A DNA stretch of 64,000 bases. It comes from Vallicoccus soli (lineage in GTDB: Bacteria > Actinomycetota > Actinomycetes > Motilibacterales > Motilibacteraceae). The notes under the pieces were generated by a model. The model did no database searches, had not been told where the DNA came from, and saw only the letters and a program-made list of their open reading frames with translations. Positions 24,231 to 34,925 of the stretch are shown piece after piece; the first letter of the stretch is position 1, and each line of letters starts with the position of its first letter. The position numbers and the translations under genes are program-made. The stretch is taken from positions 62,001-126,000 of the forward strand of contig NZ_QZEZ01000004.1 of assembly GCF_003594885.1 (NCBI RefSeq). The letters are read 5' to 3'.

Positions 24231-25436
24231 GTGACGACGACCGTGGTGCCGAGCGGCCTGCTCGACGGGCCGTACGACGGCCCCGCCTGGCGCGCCGCGG
24301 TGGACGCCGCCCTCGCCGACCCCGGGCGGCGGCTGCACCTGGTCTTCCAGCCGGTCGTCGACGTGCGGCGCGGCGTGGTGGCCGGGTACGAGGCCCTGAC
24401 CCGCTTCGTCGACCCCGACGGCGCACGCAGCGCCGCCACCCCCGACCGCTGGTTCGCGGCGGCGGACGCGCAGGGCCGGGGCGCCGCCCTGGAGGCGGTG
24501 GTCGTGCACCGGTGCCTGCACCTGCGCCCGACGCTGCCGCCGAACTGCTTCCTCACCGTCAACGTCAGCCCGCACCTGCTCACCGAGCCGGAGCTCGCCG
24601 ACCCGCTGCTCGCGGCCGGCGACCTCTCGCCGCTGGTGCTCGAGCTGACCGAGCACCGCGCCGTGCCCGACCTGCGCCCGCTCGTGGCGCTGCGCGACCG
24701 GCTCCAGGACCGCGGCGCGCTCATTGCGCTCGACGACGCCGGGTCGGGCTACTCCGGGCTCCAGCAGGTCGCGCGGGTGCGCCCGCAGCTCATCAAGCTG
24801 GACCGGGCGCTGGTCGCCGGCGCGGACCGGGACGAGGTCAAGATCGCCCTGGCGCAGCTCCTCGGGGAGTTCGGCGGCCGGATCGACGCCTGGCTGCTCG
24901 CCGAGGGCGTGGAGACGTGGGGCGAGATGGACGCCTTCCTGCGCCTCGGGGTGCCCCTCGCGCAGGGGTGGCTGCTGGGGCGCCCCGGCCCGCCCTGGGT
25001 CGCCCTCGACCCGGCGACGGGCGAGCGGCTGCGGCGCTCCGCCGCCCGGGCGGCGCTGGCCGAGCACGTGGCGAGCCTCGTCGAGCAGGTCCCGCTCGTC
25101 GGGCCGGACGACCCCGCGGGCGCGCACCCGGCGGCCCGCGGCCCGGCGCCGGCGGCGGACGGCGTCGTGCGGGTGCGCGTCGACGGCCGCGGCCGCCCCG
25201 TCGCGCTCCTGCTGCCGCACCGCCGCTCGGGCGACGCCCCGGGGCACCGGCTGGCCGCCGTCTCGCTGCGCGTCCCGGCCTCCGCCGGCGTCGTCGAGGT
25301 CGCCCAGCGGCTCGTCGCGCGGGAGGAGGACGTGCGCTTCGACCCCGTGGTCGTCGTGGACGACCTCGGCCGGGCCGCCGGCGTCGTGCGCGTGGAGCGC
25401 GTGCTCCAGCGCCTCGCCGAGCTCGCCCCCCGCTGA
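24231..25436 (+). CDS. EAL-domain c-di-GMP phosphodiesterase with C-terminal CBS-like region
   Basis: A 401-residue cytoplasmic protein. The EAL domain (about residues 30-260) keeps every usual active-site element: YEALTRF, NVSPHLL, LELTEH, ALDDAGSGYSGL (DDAG in place of DDFG), LIKLDRAL, LLAEGVET and QGWLLGRP. Hydrolysis of c-di-GMP to pGpG is therefore expected. The rest (about 290-401) looks like a CBS pair (VRVDGRGRPVALL and VVVVDDLGRAAGVVRVERVL), probably a nucleotide sensor. The GTG start is preceded by GGGCGGGG. It could set c-di-GMP for motility or surface functions. Confidence 0.88.
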   Translation: MTTTVVPSGLLDGPYDGPAWRAAVDAALADPGRRLHLVFQPVVDVRRGVVAGYEALTRFVDPDGARSAATPDRWFAAADAQGRGAALEAVVVHRCLHLRPTLPPNCFLTVNVSPHLLTEPELADPLLAAGDLSPLVLELTEHRAVPDLRPLVALRDRLQDRGALIALDDAGSGYSGLQQVARVRPQLIKLDRALVAGADRDEVKIALAQLLGEFGGRIDAWLLAEGVETWGEMDAFLRLGVPLAQGWLLGRPGPPWVALDPATGERLRRSAARAALAEHVASLVEQVPLVGPDDPAGAHPAARGPAPAADGVVRVRVDGRGRPVALLLPHRRSGDAPGHRLAAVSLRVPASAGVVEVAQRLVAREEDVRFDPVVVVDDLGRAAGVVRVERVLQRLAELAPR

Positions 25437-25478
25437 CCCCGCACCACCCCGCACCACCCCGCCACCAGGAGGTACCCC

Positions 25479-25655
25479 GTGAAGCAGTTCGCCTGCGGCG
25501 ACGTCGTCCCCGGCTGCGCCCGCACGTTCACCGCCCCGGACGACGACGGCGTGCTCGCGGCCGTCGCCGTGCACGCCCGCGACGACCACGGCCTGGCCGC
25601 GGTGCCCGCGCCGCTCGTCGCGCAGGTGCGCGCGAGCATCCGCACCGCCGCCTGA
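25479..25655 (+). CDS. DUF1059 domain-containing small protein
   Basis: A 58-residue protein of the DUF1059 family, covering the whole domain: VKQFACGDVVPGCARTF at the start, with the two conserved cysteines, then HARDDHGL and the final VRASIR helix. Its function is unknown; the cysteines and His suggest metal or redox chemistry. A perfect AGGAGG at 25467-25472 is spaced well for the GTG. Just upstream is a short direct repeat of GCACCACCCC. It lies between the EAL gene and the convergent Lrp regulator, leaving 10 bp. Confidence 0.9.
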   Translation: MKQFACGDVVPGCARTFTAPDDDGVLAAVAVHARDDHGLAAVPAPLVAQVRASIRTAA

Positions 25656-25665
25656 GGGGCGCGGG

Positions 25666-26193
25666 TCAGCCCCCGGCGCCGCCCTCGCGGTACGCCGGCG
25701 CGCGGGTGGTGCCGGTGCGCTCGCCGGCCTGCGCCCGCAGCAGCGGCAGCACGCGCGGCGCGACCACCTCGGAGAGCACGATGACGCTCGTCGAGCGGAC
25801 CACCGACGGCGAGCGGTCCAGCTCCAGCAGCGCCGTCTGCAGGTCGCCGTGCGAGCGGGCGGCGAGCCGGCACACGACGTCGGCCGAGCCGGTCGTCGCG
25901 TGCGCCTCGAGGATCCACGGCAGCCGCTCGAGCTCCGCGCGCACCTCGGTGAGCGCGCCCTGCGCGATCTCGAGGGTGACGAAGGCGAGGACCGGGTTGC
26001 CCGCGGCCTCGAGGTCGACGTCCGGGCCGTACCCGGTGACGACGCCGGCCTCCTCGAGCCGGCGGAGCCTGGCCTGGACCGTGGCGCGCGCGACCCGGAC
26101 GACGCGCGAGAGCTCGAGGGCGCCGGCCCGCGGGTGCTCGCGCAGGGCGGCCAGCAGCGCGACGTCGAGGGCGTCGAGGGCGTACGGCGCCAC
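25666..26193 (-). CDS. Lrp/AsnC family transcriptional regulator
   Basis: A 175-residue Lrp/AsnC regulator. N-terminal HTH: LDVALLAALREHPRAGALEL, then ATVQARLRRLEEAGVVTGY; C-terminal RAM effector domain from about residue 65. Members sense amino acids and often act locally. It is divergent from hppD, the first gene of the homogentisate pathway, a common arrangement in actinobacteria that suggests control by an aromatic amino acid. The GTG start was chosen from AGGAGG exactly 5 nt upstream; a longer in-frame ORF exists but looks non-coding. Confidence 0.92.
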   Translation of the reverse strand: MAPYALDALDVALLAALREHPRAGALELSRVVRVARATVQARLRRLEEAGVVTGYGPDVDLEAAGNPVLAFVTLEIAQGALTEVRAELERLPWILEAHATTGSADVVCRLAARSHGDLQTALLELDRSPSVVRSTSVIVLSEVVAPRVLPLLRAQAGERTGTTRAPAYREGGAGG

Positions 26194-26230
26194 GGGCACC
26201 TCCTGGCGGTCGGCTGGTCGCGGAGCATAG

Positions 26231-27555
<1,325 letters not shown>

Positions 27556-27556
<1 letters not shown>

Positions 27557-28752
27557 TGGCGTACTACCGCAGGGTGGGGGACGTGCCGCACAAGCGGCAC
27601 ACGCAGCACCGGGCGCCGTCCGGCGCGCTCTACGCCGAGGAGCTCATGGGCGAGGAGGGGTTCTCCTCGGACTCCTCCCTGCTCTACCACGCGGGACTGC
27701 CCTCGGCGCTGGTCGACGCCCGGCCGTGGGCGCTGCCGGACCAGGCGGTCGTGCCGAACGAGCCGCTGCTGCCCCGGCACCTGGCGCTGCCGCGGCTCTT
27801 CGAGGGCCTGGACCGGGGAGCGGTCGACGCGGTCACCGGCCGGCGGCTGGTCCTCGGCAACGCGGACGTGCGCATCTCGTACGTCGTCTGCGGCGCGCCG
27901 TCCCCGCTCTACCGCAACGCCGTCGGCGACGAGTGCGTCTACGTCGAGTCCGGGCGGGCCCGGGTGGAGACGGTGTTCGGCGACCTCGTCGTGCACGGCG
28001 GCGACTTCGTGGTGCTGCCGCGCGCGACCACCCACCGGTGGGTGCCGGACGGCGAGCTGCGGCTCTACTGCGTCGAGGCCGCCGGGCACGTGGCCCCGCC
28101 GAAGCGCTACCTCTCGCGCTACGGCCAGTTCCTGGAGCACGCCCCGTACTGCGAGCGCGACCTGCGCGGGCCCTCCGGGCCGCGGGTGGTCGAGGGCGAG
28201 GACGTGGAGGTGCTCGTCAAGCACCGGGGCTCGGGCCCCTCCGGGCTCGCCGGCACGGTGCACGTCCTGCCCACCCACCCGTTCGACGTCGTCGGCTGGG
28301 ACGGCTGCCTCTACCCGTACGCCTTCGACGTCGCGGACTTCGAGCCGATCACCGGGCGCGTGCACCAGCCGCCGCCGGTGCACCAGGTCTTCGAGGGCAG
28401 CGGCTTCGTCGTGTGCGCCTTCGTGCCCCGCAAGGTGGACTACCACCCGCTGGCCGTGCCGGTGCCGTACTACCACTCCAACGTCGACAGCGACGAGGTG
28501 ATGTTCTACTGCGGCGGCGACTACGAGGCCCGCAAGGGCTCGGGGATCGCGCAGGGTTCGGTGTCGCTGCACCCGGGCGGGCACTCGCACGGCCCCCAGC
28601 CGGGCGCGGTGGAGCGCTCGCTCGGCAAGGAGGCGTTCGACGAGCTCGCCGTCATGGTCGACACGTTCCGCCCCCTCGGTCTCGGCGAGGGCGGCGCGGC
28701 GTGCGACGACGGGGCGTACGCCTGGACGTGGGCCGGCGGGCGGCGTGGCTGA
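27556..28752 (+). CDS. hmgA: Homogentisate 1,2-dioxygenase
   Basis: A 398-residue iron enzyme of the cupin superfamily that opens the homogentisate ring to maleylacetoacetate. Conserved features include YRRVGDVPHKRHTQ at the N-terminus, the PYYHSNVDSDEVMFYCGG segment with a His and Glu near the iron, and SLHPGGHSHGPQPG with further ligand histidines. It is shorter than the fungal/animal enzyme (about 440), as usual for the actinobacterial branch. Starts in the hppD stop and overlaps fahA by 8 bp. Confidence 0.96.
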
Positions 28753-29926
28753 CCCGTACGGCGTCCACAACCTCCCGTACGGCTCGTTCAGCACCGGCGG
28801 GGGAGCCCCGCGGCTCGGGGTGCGGTACGGCGACGCCGTCCTCGACGTCGCCGCCGCCCTGCCCCCGAGCGGCGCGCGCGCTGAGGCCCTGCGCAGCCTG
28901 GACGCGCTGCTCGCCGCCGGGCCGGCGGTGTGGCGGGAGGTCCGGGCGGCGCTGCAGGACCTGCTGACGGGAAGCGCTGTCCCGGCGGAGCACCTGCACC
29001 CCCTCGAGGGTGTGCGCCTGCACCTGCCCTTCACCGTCGCGGACTACGTCGACTTCTACGCCTCCGAGCAGCACGCGAGCAACGTCGGGCGCATCCTGCG
29101 GCCCGGCCAGGACCCGCTGCCGGCGGCGTGGCGGCACCTGCCCATCGGCTACCACGGCCGCAGCGGGACCGTCGTGGTGTCCGGGACGGACGTCGTGCGG
29201 CCGTGCGGGCAGCGGCGGGAGGACGACGGCACGGTGGCGTTCGGCCCGACCCGCCGGCTCGACCTGGAGGCCGAGCTCGGCTTCGTCGTCGGCGTGCCGA
29301 CCGCGCTGGGCGAGCCGGTGCCGCTGGAGCGCTTCGCCGAGCACGTCCTCGGCGTCTGCCTGGTCGACGACTGGTCGGCCCGCGACGTGCAGGCGTTCGA
29401 GTACGTCCCCCTCGGCCCCTTCCTCGGCAAGTCGTTCGCGACCTCGGTGTCGCCCTGGGTCGTGCCGCTCGCGGCGCTGGAGCACGCCCGCGTCCCGCCG
29501 CCGCCGCGCGACCCGCGGCCGCTGCCGCACCTGGACGACGCGGGGACCGGGCCCTGGGGGCTCGACGTGCGCCTGGAGGTGCTCGTCCAGGGCACGGTCG
29601 TGTCCCGGCCCCCCGCGGCCGGCCTCTACTGGACCGGCGCGCAGCAGCTCGCGCACCTGACCTCGGGCGGCGCGTCGCTGCGCACCGGGGACCTCTACGC
29701 CTCGGGGACCGTCAGCGGCCCCGCCCGCGAGGAGCGGGGCTCGCTGCTGGAGCTGTCCTGGGGCGGGACCGAGCCGGTGGCGCTCGCCGACGGGACGACG
29801 CGGACGTACCTCGAGGACGGCGACGAGGTCGTCGTCCGCGGCACCGCCCCCGGGCCCGGCGACCGCGTCGTCGGGCTGGGGGAGGTGCGGGGGCGGGTGC
29901 TCCCGGCGCGCGGTCAGCCCACGTAG
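28745..29926 (+). CDS. fahA: Fumarylacetoacetase
   Basis: A 393-residue fumarylacetoacetate hydrolase giving fumarate and acetoacetate, the final step. An N-terminal SH3-like domain precedes the catalytic domain with YVDFYASEQHASNVG, LPIGYHGRSGTVV and LVDDWSARDVQAFEYVPLGP; the metal-binding Asp/Glu and catalytic His lie in these blocks. No maleylacetoacetate isomerase gene is adjacent; a mycothiol-dependent isomerase elsewhere is the usual actinobacterial solution. The GTG start overlaps hmgA by 8 bp, and the 3' end overlaps the convergent OmpA-like gene by 13 bp. Confidence 0.96.
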   Translation: MADPYGVHNLPYGSFSTGGGAPRLGVRYGDAVLDVAAALPPSGARAEALRSLDALLAAGPAVWREVRAALQDLLTGSAVPAEHLHPLEGVRLHLPFTVADYVDFYASEQHASNVGRILRPGQDPLPAAWRHLPIGYHGRSGTVVVSGTDVVRPCGQRREDDGTVAFGPTRRLDLEAELGFVVGVPTALGEPVPLERFAEHVLGVCLVDDWSARDVQAFEYVPLGPFLGKSFATSVSPWVVPLAALEHARVPPPPRDPRPLPHLDDAGTGPWGLDVRLEVLVQGTVVSRPPAAGLYWTGAQQLAHLTSGGASLRTGDLYASGTVSGPAREERGSLLELSWGGTEPVALADGTTRTYLEDGDEVVVRGTAPGPGDRVVGLGEVRGRVLPARGQPT

Positions 29927-32900
29927 ACCTCGACGCGGCGGTTGGCCGCCTTGCCCGCGCGGGTCGCGTTGGTGGCCGCGGGGCGGTCCTCGCCGAAGCC
30001 CGCCGTGCCGCTGACCTCGAGCCCTTCGGCCCTGGGCAGCAGCCAGTCGCGCACCTGGCGGGCCCGCTGGCGCGACAGCACGTCGTTGGAGGCGCTGCTG
30101 CCGTCCGCGTCCGTGTGCCCCTCCATGCGGACCGCCGTGAAGCCCGCGCCGGCCGCCTGCTCCACCACCCCGCGCAGCGTCGCCCGCGCGTGCTCGTCGA
30201 GGTAGAACTCGCCGGTCGGGAAGTAGACGACGGCGACCAGACGGCGGGAGGCCGCGGCCGGGCGGACCGGCACGTCCACCGGCGCGGCGACCGTGCCGTC
30301 GACGCCGACGGCGCGCACCTGGACGCGCTGCGCGGGCAGCAGGGCCCGCCCGCGCACGGTGCAGCCGGTGCGCTCGCCCGGTGCGCCGGCGGGCACGCGG
30401 CAGACCTGGCGGCCGTCGACGTGCACGAGGTGCTCGGAGACCGACGCGGTCGCCGAGGAGCGCCACACGACCTCGGAGTCGGTCCGCGCGGACAGCAGGC
30501 GCGAGACCGGCACGCCGTCCTCGTAGACCGGCCGGCGCAGCGCCTCCTCCGCGCCGGGGTCGCGCAGGACGCCGGCGCCCACCGCGGCCGCCGGGCGGGG
30601 CAGCACCGTCAGGCGGAGCTCGCGGGTCGCCGTGCCGCCGTGGCGGTCGTCGACGACGACCGTGGTCGTGAGGCGGCCGCTGGTGCCGGTCGCGGCGGCC
30701 ACCACGAGGCGCCCGTCCTCGACCGCGGCGACCGTGCCGGGGGCCGGCCGCGGCCGCACGGCGAGGGCGTCCCGGTCGGCGTCCTGCGTGCGCAGCGCGA
30801 GCGTGGTGCGGGTGCCCGCCACGACGGTGGTCGGCGGCAGGGGGTCGAGCGTCGGCGCCGTGTTCGCGACGTGCACGACGACGCGGGCCGACGCCGTGCG
30901 CCCGAGCGCGTCGCGGACGGTGTACGTGAACGCGTCGTCGCCCACCGCGTCGGGGTGCGGCAGGTAGCGCAGCGCGCCGCCGGCCACGACGACCCGGCCC
31001 CGGGCGGGACCGGCGGCCGCGACCTCGAGGCCGGCGCCCGTGTCGTTCCCCAGCACGTCGAGCTGCAGGGCGCCGCGGGCGCGCGTCGTGGTGGCCGCGT
31101 CGTCGCGCGCGGCCAGCTCCGGCGGCGCCACGGTCACGACCACCTCGGCCACCGCGTCCGAGCCCTCGAGCCGGTACGTGAACCGGTCGGTCCCCGCCCA
31201 GCCGTCCTCCGGGACGTAGCGGACACCCCCGTCGACCACGACGGCGGTGCCGTGCGCCGGCGCGGTGACGACGCCGGCGAGCACGCTGCCCTCGGGGTCG
31301 TTCGCCGTGACGGGCACCAGGACAGCGCTTCCCCACGACGTGCCGGCGACGTCGTCCACCGGCAGCCGCACCGGGACCGACGGGTCGGGGGTCGGGTCGG
31401 GGGTGGGCTCGGGGTCGGGGGTCGGCTCGGGGTCGGGCTGCGGGTCCGGGGTGGGCTCGGGCTGCGGGTCCGGGGTGGTGGGCTCGGGGTCGGGGTCGGG
31501 GTCGGGGGTCGGCTCCGGCGACGGGGCACCGCCCTCGGCGACGGTCACGACGAGCCGGCCCGTGGCGTCGCCGCCGCGGCCGTCGGTGACCCCGTACGCC
31601 AGGACGTCCTCGCCGGGCTCGGCACCCGCGGTGTAGACGACGGTGGCGCCGTCGGTGCTCGCCCCGCCCAGCGCGCCGGGGTCGACCCGGGTGACGGCGA
31701 GCGGGTCGCCGTCGGCGTCCGCGTCGCCCTCGAGGACGGGCACCTCGAGGGTGCCGCCGGGGGCGACCCGCACCGCCTCGTCGTCGGGCACGGGAGCGCG
31801 GTTCACGACGACGGTCGCCGAGGCGGGGGCGTCGTCGCCGAGGCCGGGCGTCGCGTCGAGCACGGCGGTCCCGACGCGACCGCGCACGTCCTGGCGCTGC
31901 GGGCCGGGGGTGCCCGGCAGGCGCACGTCCAGCTCGAGGACGCTGCCGCCGGTGGCCAGCTCGAACGGCCCCTGCAGGACGTACCGCCCGGGCAGCGCCA
32001 CCGGGTCCGCGACGGGCACGCCGTCCCAGCGCGCCGTCCCGGGCACGGGCTCGGCGCCGGCGGGCAGCGCGTCCTCGACCGCGTCGAGGACGGCGCCCGG
32101 GGTGCCGCTCACGGCGACGCGCAGGCGCACGGTGCCGCCGCCGGTCGGCAGGCGGTCGGGCGCCGCGGTCGCGGCGAGGCTGATGTCGTTGGTGGCCGGC
32201 GGGATCGCGGCGAGGGAGGACGCCGTGCCGGAGACGTCGGTGTGCTTGATCTGCGTGCCCGAGGTGACCTGCTGCACGGGCAGCACCGGCGTGGCGGCGC
32301 TCGTGAAGCCGACGGCGCGGAAGGTGTACGTGGCGGTGTAGTCGCGGTCCGCGGACGGCTGGTCGGCGACGCGCAGGACCCCGTCGTACGAACTGCCGTC
32401 GCTGAACGCCAGCCGGGTGCCGACGAGCCGGTACGCCTCCGCCGGCCAGTCGCCGCGCGCCGCGGGGCTCATCCAGACGCTGCGGTAGTCCCCGGCGGGA
32501 CCCTCGCCGATGGTGCCCGTGCTGCCCTTCACCGTGACCTCGAAGGTCGAGCCGAGGCGCGGGGCGGTGCCGCCCGAGACGGTGACGGAGGTGAGCTTGT
32601 TCGCGGCCGCCTTGATGGTGCCGTCGACGCGGGAGAAGCCGCCCGGCTGCTCGCACAGCGGCGCGGCCCCCGGCAGGCCCGGCTGGCCCTGCCACACCCG
32701 CACGACGTGCCCCTGCGGCGTGGTGGTGGGGGCGTGCGCGACGAGGTACGTGTACCGCGCCGCGCCGGCCCCCGCGGCGAGCGCCGGGACCTGCTGCGCC
32801 GCCGGCTGCCCTGCACCGAGGCGGACCTCGCCGCCGGTGAACCCGTCGAGCTGCACCCAGAGGTCGCGGCGCGCCTGCCCGGCCGCCTCCTGCAGCCGGT

Positions 32901-33102
32901 AGCCCGCGTACGCCCCCTGCAGGGCGGGGGTGGTGCCGGGGTCGATGTAGAAGACCGGCCCGTGCAGGGCCGTGAGAGTCAGCCCCGCGGCGCTGCACGC
33001 GGGGGCGGCGGCCAGGGCCGGGGCGGCGGGGACGGCCAGCACGGGCAGCACGGCCAGGGCGCACGCGGCGGCGGTGCCGGCCGTGGTACGGGGCTTCGTC
33101 AT
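29914..33102 (-). CDS. Large secreted multidomain protein with C-terminal OmpA domain
   Basis: A 1062-residue exported protein. A signal peptide (MTKPRTTAG, then a hydrophobic run ending ALA-AAP) precedes about 500 residues of adhesin-like/Ig-like strands, then a Pro-Glu-Asp linker of repeated PDPEPTPDP units around residue 530-575, then cadherin-like beta domains containing WAGTDRFTYRLEG and VGDDAFTYTVRDALGR. The last 110 residues are an OmpA/MotB peptidoglycan-binding domain (VVYFPTGEFYLDEHA, MEGHTDADGSSASND, RRVEVYVG). It is probably a wall-bound surface protein. ATG at 33102 was preferred over an in-frame GTG at 33138 because the signal peptide starts there. Confidence 0.85.
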   Translation of the reverse strand: MTKPRTTAGTAAACALAVLPVLAVPAAPALAAAPACSAAGLTLTALHGPVFYIDPGTTPALQGAYAGYRLQEAAGQARRDLWVQLDGFTGGEVRLGAGQPAAQQVPALAAGAGAARYTYLVAHAPTTTPQGHVVRVWQGQPGLPGAAPLCEQPGGFSRVDGTIKAAANKLTSVTVSGGTAPRLGSTFEVTVKGSTGTIGEGPAGDYRSVWMSPAARGDWPAEAYRLVGTRLAFSDGSSYDGVLRVADQPSADRDYTATYTFRAVGFTSAATPVLPVQQVTSGTQIKHTDVSGTASSLAAIPPATNDISLAATAAPDRLPTGGGTVRLRVAVSGTPGAVLDAVEDALPAGAEPVPGTARWDGVPVADPVALPGRYVLQGPFELATGGSVLELDVRLPGTPGPQRQDVRGRVGTAVLDATPGLGDDAPASATVVVNRAPVPDDEAVRVAPGGTLEVPVLEGDADADGDPLAVTRVDPGALGGASTDGATVVYTAGAEPGEDVLAYGVTDGRGGDATGRLVVTVAEGGAPSPEPTPDPDPDPEPTTPDPQPEPTPDPQPDPEPTPDPEPTPDPTPDPSVPVRLPVDDVAGTSWGSAVLVPVTANDPEGSVLAGVVTAPAHGTAVVVDGGVRYVPEDGWAGTDRFTYRLEGSDAVAEVVVTVAPPELAARDDAATTTRARGALQLDVLGNDTGAGLEVAAAGPARGRVVVAGGALRYLPHPDAVGDDAFTYTVRDALGRTASARVVVHVANTAPTLDPLPPTTVVAGTRTTLALRTQDADRDALAVRPRPAPGTVAAVEDGRLVVAAATGTSGRLTTTVVVDDRHGGTATRELRLTVLPRPAAAVGAGVLRDPGAEEALRRPVYEDGVPVSRLLSARTDSEVVWRSSATASVSEHLVHVDGRQVCRVPAGAPGERTGCTVRGRALLPAQRVQVRAVGVDGTVAAPVDVPVRPAAASRRLVAVVYFPTGEFYLDEHARATLRGVVEQAAGAGFTAVRMEGHTDADGSSASNDVLSRQRARQVRDWLLPRAEGLEVSGTAGFGEDRPAATNATRAGKAANRRVEVYVG

Positions 33103-33162
33103 GCCCCTGGCATCGACGGGTCCCGGGAGGTCCTGCACCCCCCGACCGGGTGAGGGGACGGC

Positions 33163-33810
33163 TCAGCGCACCGCGACGCCCAGGGCCGCCGCGAGGACGG
33201 GCGCCAGGCGCGGCAGCTGCTCCGCCGCGACGACGGCCCCGCGCAGGTGCTCCGGCCCGTCCACCGCGTCGAGCTCCGCCCCACGCAGGTCCAGGCGCTC
33301 CAGCGAGGCGCCGTGCAGCGACAGCCGCCCGACGCGGCAGCCCTCGAGCGCCGCGTGCCGCACGGTCGCCCCGGCCAGGTCCAGCTCCTCCACCACGCAG
33401 CCGCGCAGCACGAGGTCGGTCGCGCGGGCGGTGCGCAGGCCGAGGTAGCCGAGCCGGCAGTCCTCGACGAGCACCGCCTCCCAGGTGGCGCCGTGGGCCT
33501 CGAGCGCTCCCACGCGGCTCGCCGCGAGCCGCACGTCGCGCCACTCGCCGCGCCCGGCCCGCAGCAGGGCCACGTCGGCGCCGTGCACGGCGGTGCGCCG
33601 CAGCCGGGCGCCGCCGAGGTCGGCCTCCTCGCCCGTCGGGCCGTCGACGAGGCAGTCGAGCAGCGCCGCGCCGGCGAGGGCGGCGGCACCGGGGACCCGT
33701 ACGCCGTCGAGCGACGCCCCCGGCCGCAGCGCCGCCGGGGCGGCGAGCGGCGGGTCGACGACGTCGGGCGCCTCCGGCGCCCGCGGGGCGCGGTCGCGGC
33801 GCGCGGCCAC
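33163..33810 (-). CDS. Pentapeptide-repeat family protein
   Basis: A 215-residue soluble protein with roughly fifteen imperfect five-residue repeats in the A(D/N)LxG style between residues 45 and 190, for example GASLDGVRVPGAAALAGAAL, EADLGGARLRRTAVHGADVA and HGASLERLDLRGAELDAV. These form a right-handed quadrilateral helix. Some members mimic DNA and bind gyrase; nothing here proves that. The GTG start is fixed by AGGAGG 7 nt upstream. Its neighbours give no functional hint. Confidence 0.8.
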   Translation of the reverse strand: MAARRDRAPRAPEAPDVVDPPLAAPAALRPGASLDGVRVPGAAALAGAALLDCLVDGPTGEEADLGGARLRRTAVHGADVALLRAGRGEWRDVRLAASRVGALEAHGATWEAVLVEDCRLGYLGLRTARATDLVLRGCVVEELDLAGATVRHAALEGCRVGRLSLHGASLERLDLRGAELDAVDGPEHLRGAVVAAEQLPRLAPVLAAALGVAVR

Positions 33811-33923
33811 GCGACCACCTCCTGCGCACGGGGCGGGCGCCCGGCGCGCCCGCGCCACCATGGTGCCCGGGCGGGCGGTGCGTTCGCGCCCGGGCGCCGC
33901 GGGACGGGGGATAGCGTCGGCGC

Positions 33924-34922
33924 GTGAACGGACCACCGCGACCGCCGGCGCCCGCCGCGCGGCCGACCATGCTCGACGTCGCGCGCGAGGCGGGCGTCTC
34001 GCTCAAGACCGTCTCCCGCGTCGTCAACGGCGAGCCCGCGGTGCGCCCCGAGACCTCGCAGCGGGTCGAGCGCGCCATGGCCGCCCTGGGGTTCCGTCGC
34101 AACGACAGCGCCCGCCAGCTGCGCACCGGTCGCACGGCGAGCGTCGGCCTCGTCGTGGAGGACCTCGCCGACCCGTTCTACTCCCTGCTCACCAAGGCCG
34201 TCGCGCGCGTCTGCGAGGAGCGCGGGCACCTGCTGCTCAGCGGCTCCGCCGAGGGCTCGCCCGAGCGCGAGCGCTCGCTCGTCTCCGCGTTCCTCGCGCG
34301 CCGCGTCGACGGCCTCGTCGTGGTCCCCGCGCTCGCCGACGACCACGGGTGGCTGGCCGGCGAGGGGGTGCCGTTCGTCCTCGTCGACCGCCCGGCCGGC
34401 GGGACGCCCTGCGACAGCGTCCTCAGCGACAACGCCGGCGGGGTGCGGGCGGCGGTGGAGCACCTCGCGGGGCGGGGGCACCGGCGCATCGGCTTCCTCG
34501 GCGACGACGCCGCCTTCTGGACCGCGCAGCAGCGGCGGCGGGGCTTCCTCGAGGCCGTGGACGCCCTGGGGCTGCCCGCCGCCGACCTGGTGGGGATGGG
34601 CCCGCACACCGTCGCCTCCGCGGCGGCCCTGCTCGAGGGCTGGGGGGCGGGCGCGGACCCGCTGACCGCGGTCGTCACCGGCAACAACCGGGTCACCGTG
34701 ACGGCGCTGCGGGCCCTGCGGGACGCGGGGCGGCGGCTCGAGGTCGTCGGCTTCGACGACGTCGAGCTCGCCGACCTGCTCGACCCGCCGCTCACCGTCG
34801 TCGCGCAGGACCCCGAGCGGCTGGGCGACACGGCCGCCCGCCTGCTGTTCCGGCGGATGGGCGGCGACCTCGAGGGCATGGGCCCGGTCGTGGTGCCGAC
34901 GCGGCTCGTCGTCCGCGGCTGA
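33924..34922 (+). CDS. LacI family transcriptional regulator
   Basis: A 332-residue LacI/GalR regulator. The HTH and hinge are canonical: MLDVAREAGVSLKTVSRVVN near residue 16, then VRPETSQRVERAMAALGFRRN, with the hinge around residue 62. The effector domain has SVGLVVEDLADPFYSLLTKA and VVGFDDVELADLL. Sugar-type effectors are typical, but no sugar operon is adjacent, so the target is remote or unknown. TAGCGT (33912-33917) ends 6 nt before the GTG, indicating a leaderless mRNA. Confidence 0.94.
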   Translation: MNGPPRPPAPAARPTMLDVAREAGVSLKTVSRVVNGEPAVRPETSQRVERAMAALGFRRNDSARQLRTGRTASVGLVVEDLADPFYSLLTKAVARVCEERGHLLLSGSAEGSPERERSLVSAFLARRVDGLVVVPALADDHGWLAGEGVPFVLVDRPAGGTPCDSVLSDNAGGVRAAVEHLAGRGHRRIGFLGDDAAFWTAQQRRRGFLEAVDALGLPAADLVGMGPHTVASAAALLEGWGAGADPLTAVVTGNNRVTVTALRALRDAGRRLEVVGFDDVELADLLDPPLTVVAQDPERLGDTAARLLFRRMGGDLEGMGPVVVPTRLVVRG

Positions 34923-34925
34923 GGC

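Noticed and set aside
15646-24426. A 2926-codon open frame on the minus strand
   Set aside because: It is the antisense shadow of the TauE, ABC and S55 genes. Its translation is repetitive Arg/Gly/Ala/His-rich sequence with no motif, while the opposite strand holds well-defined domains.
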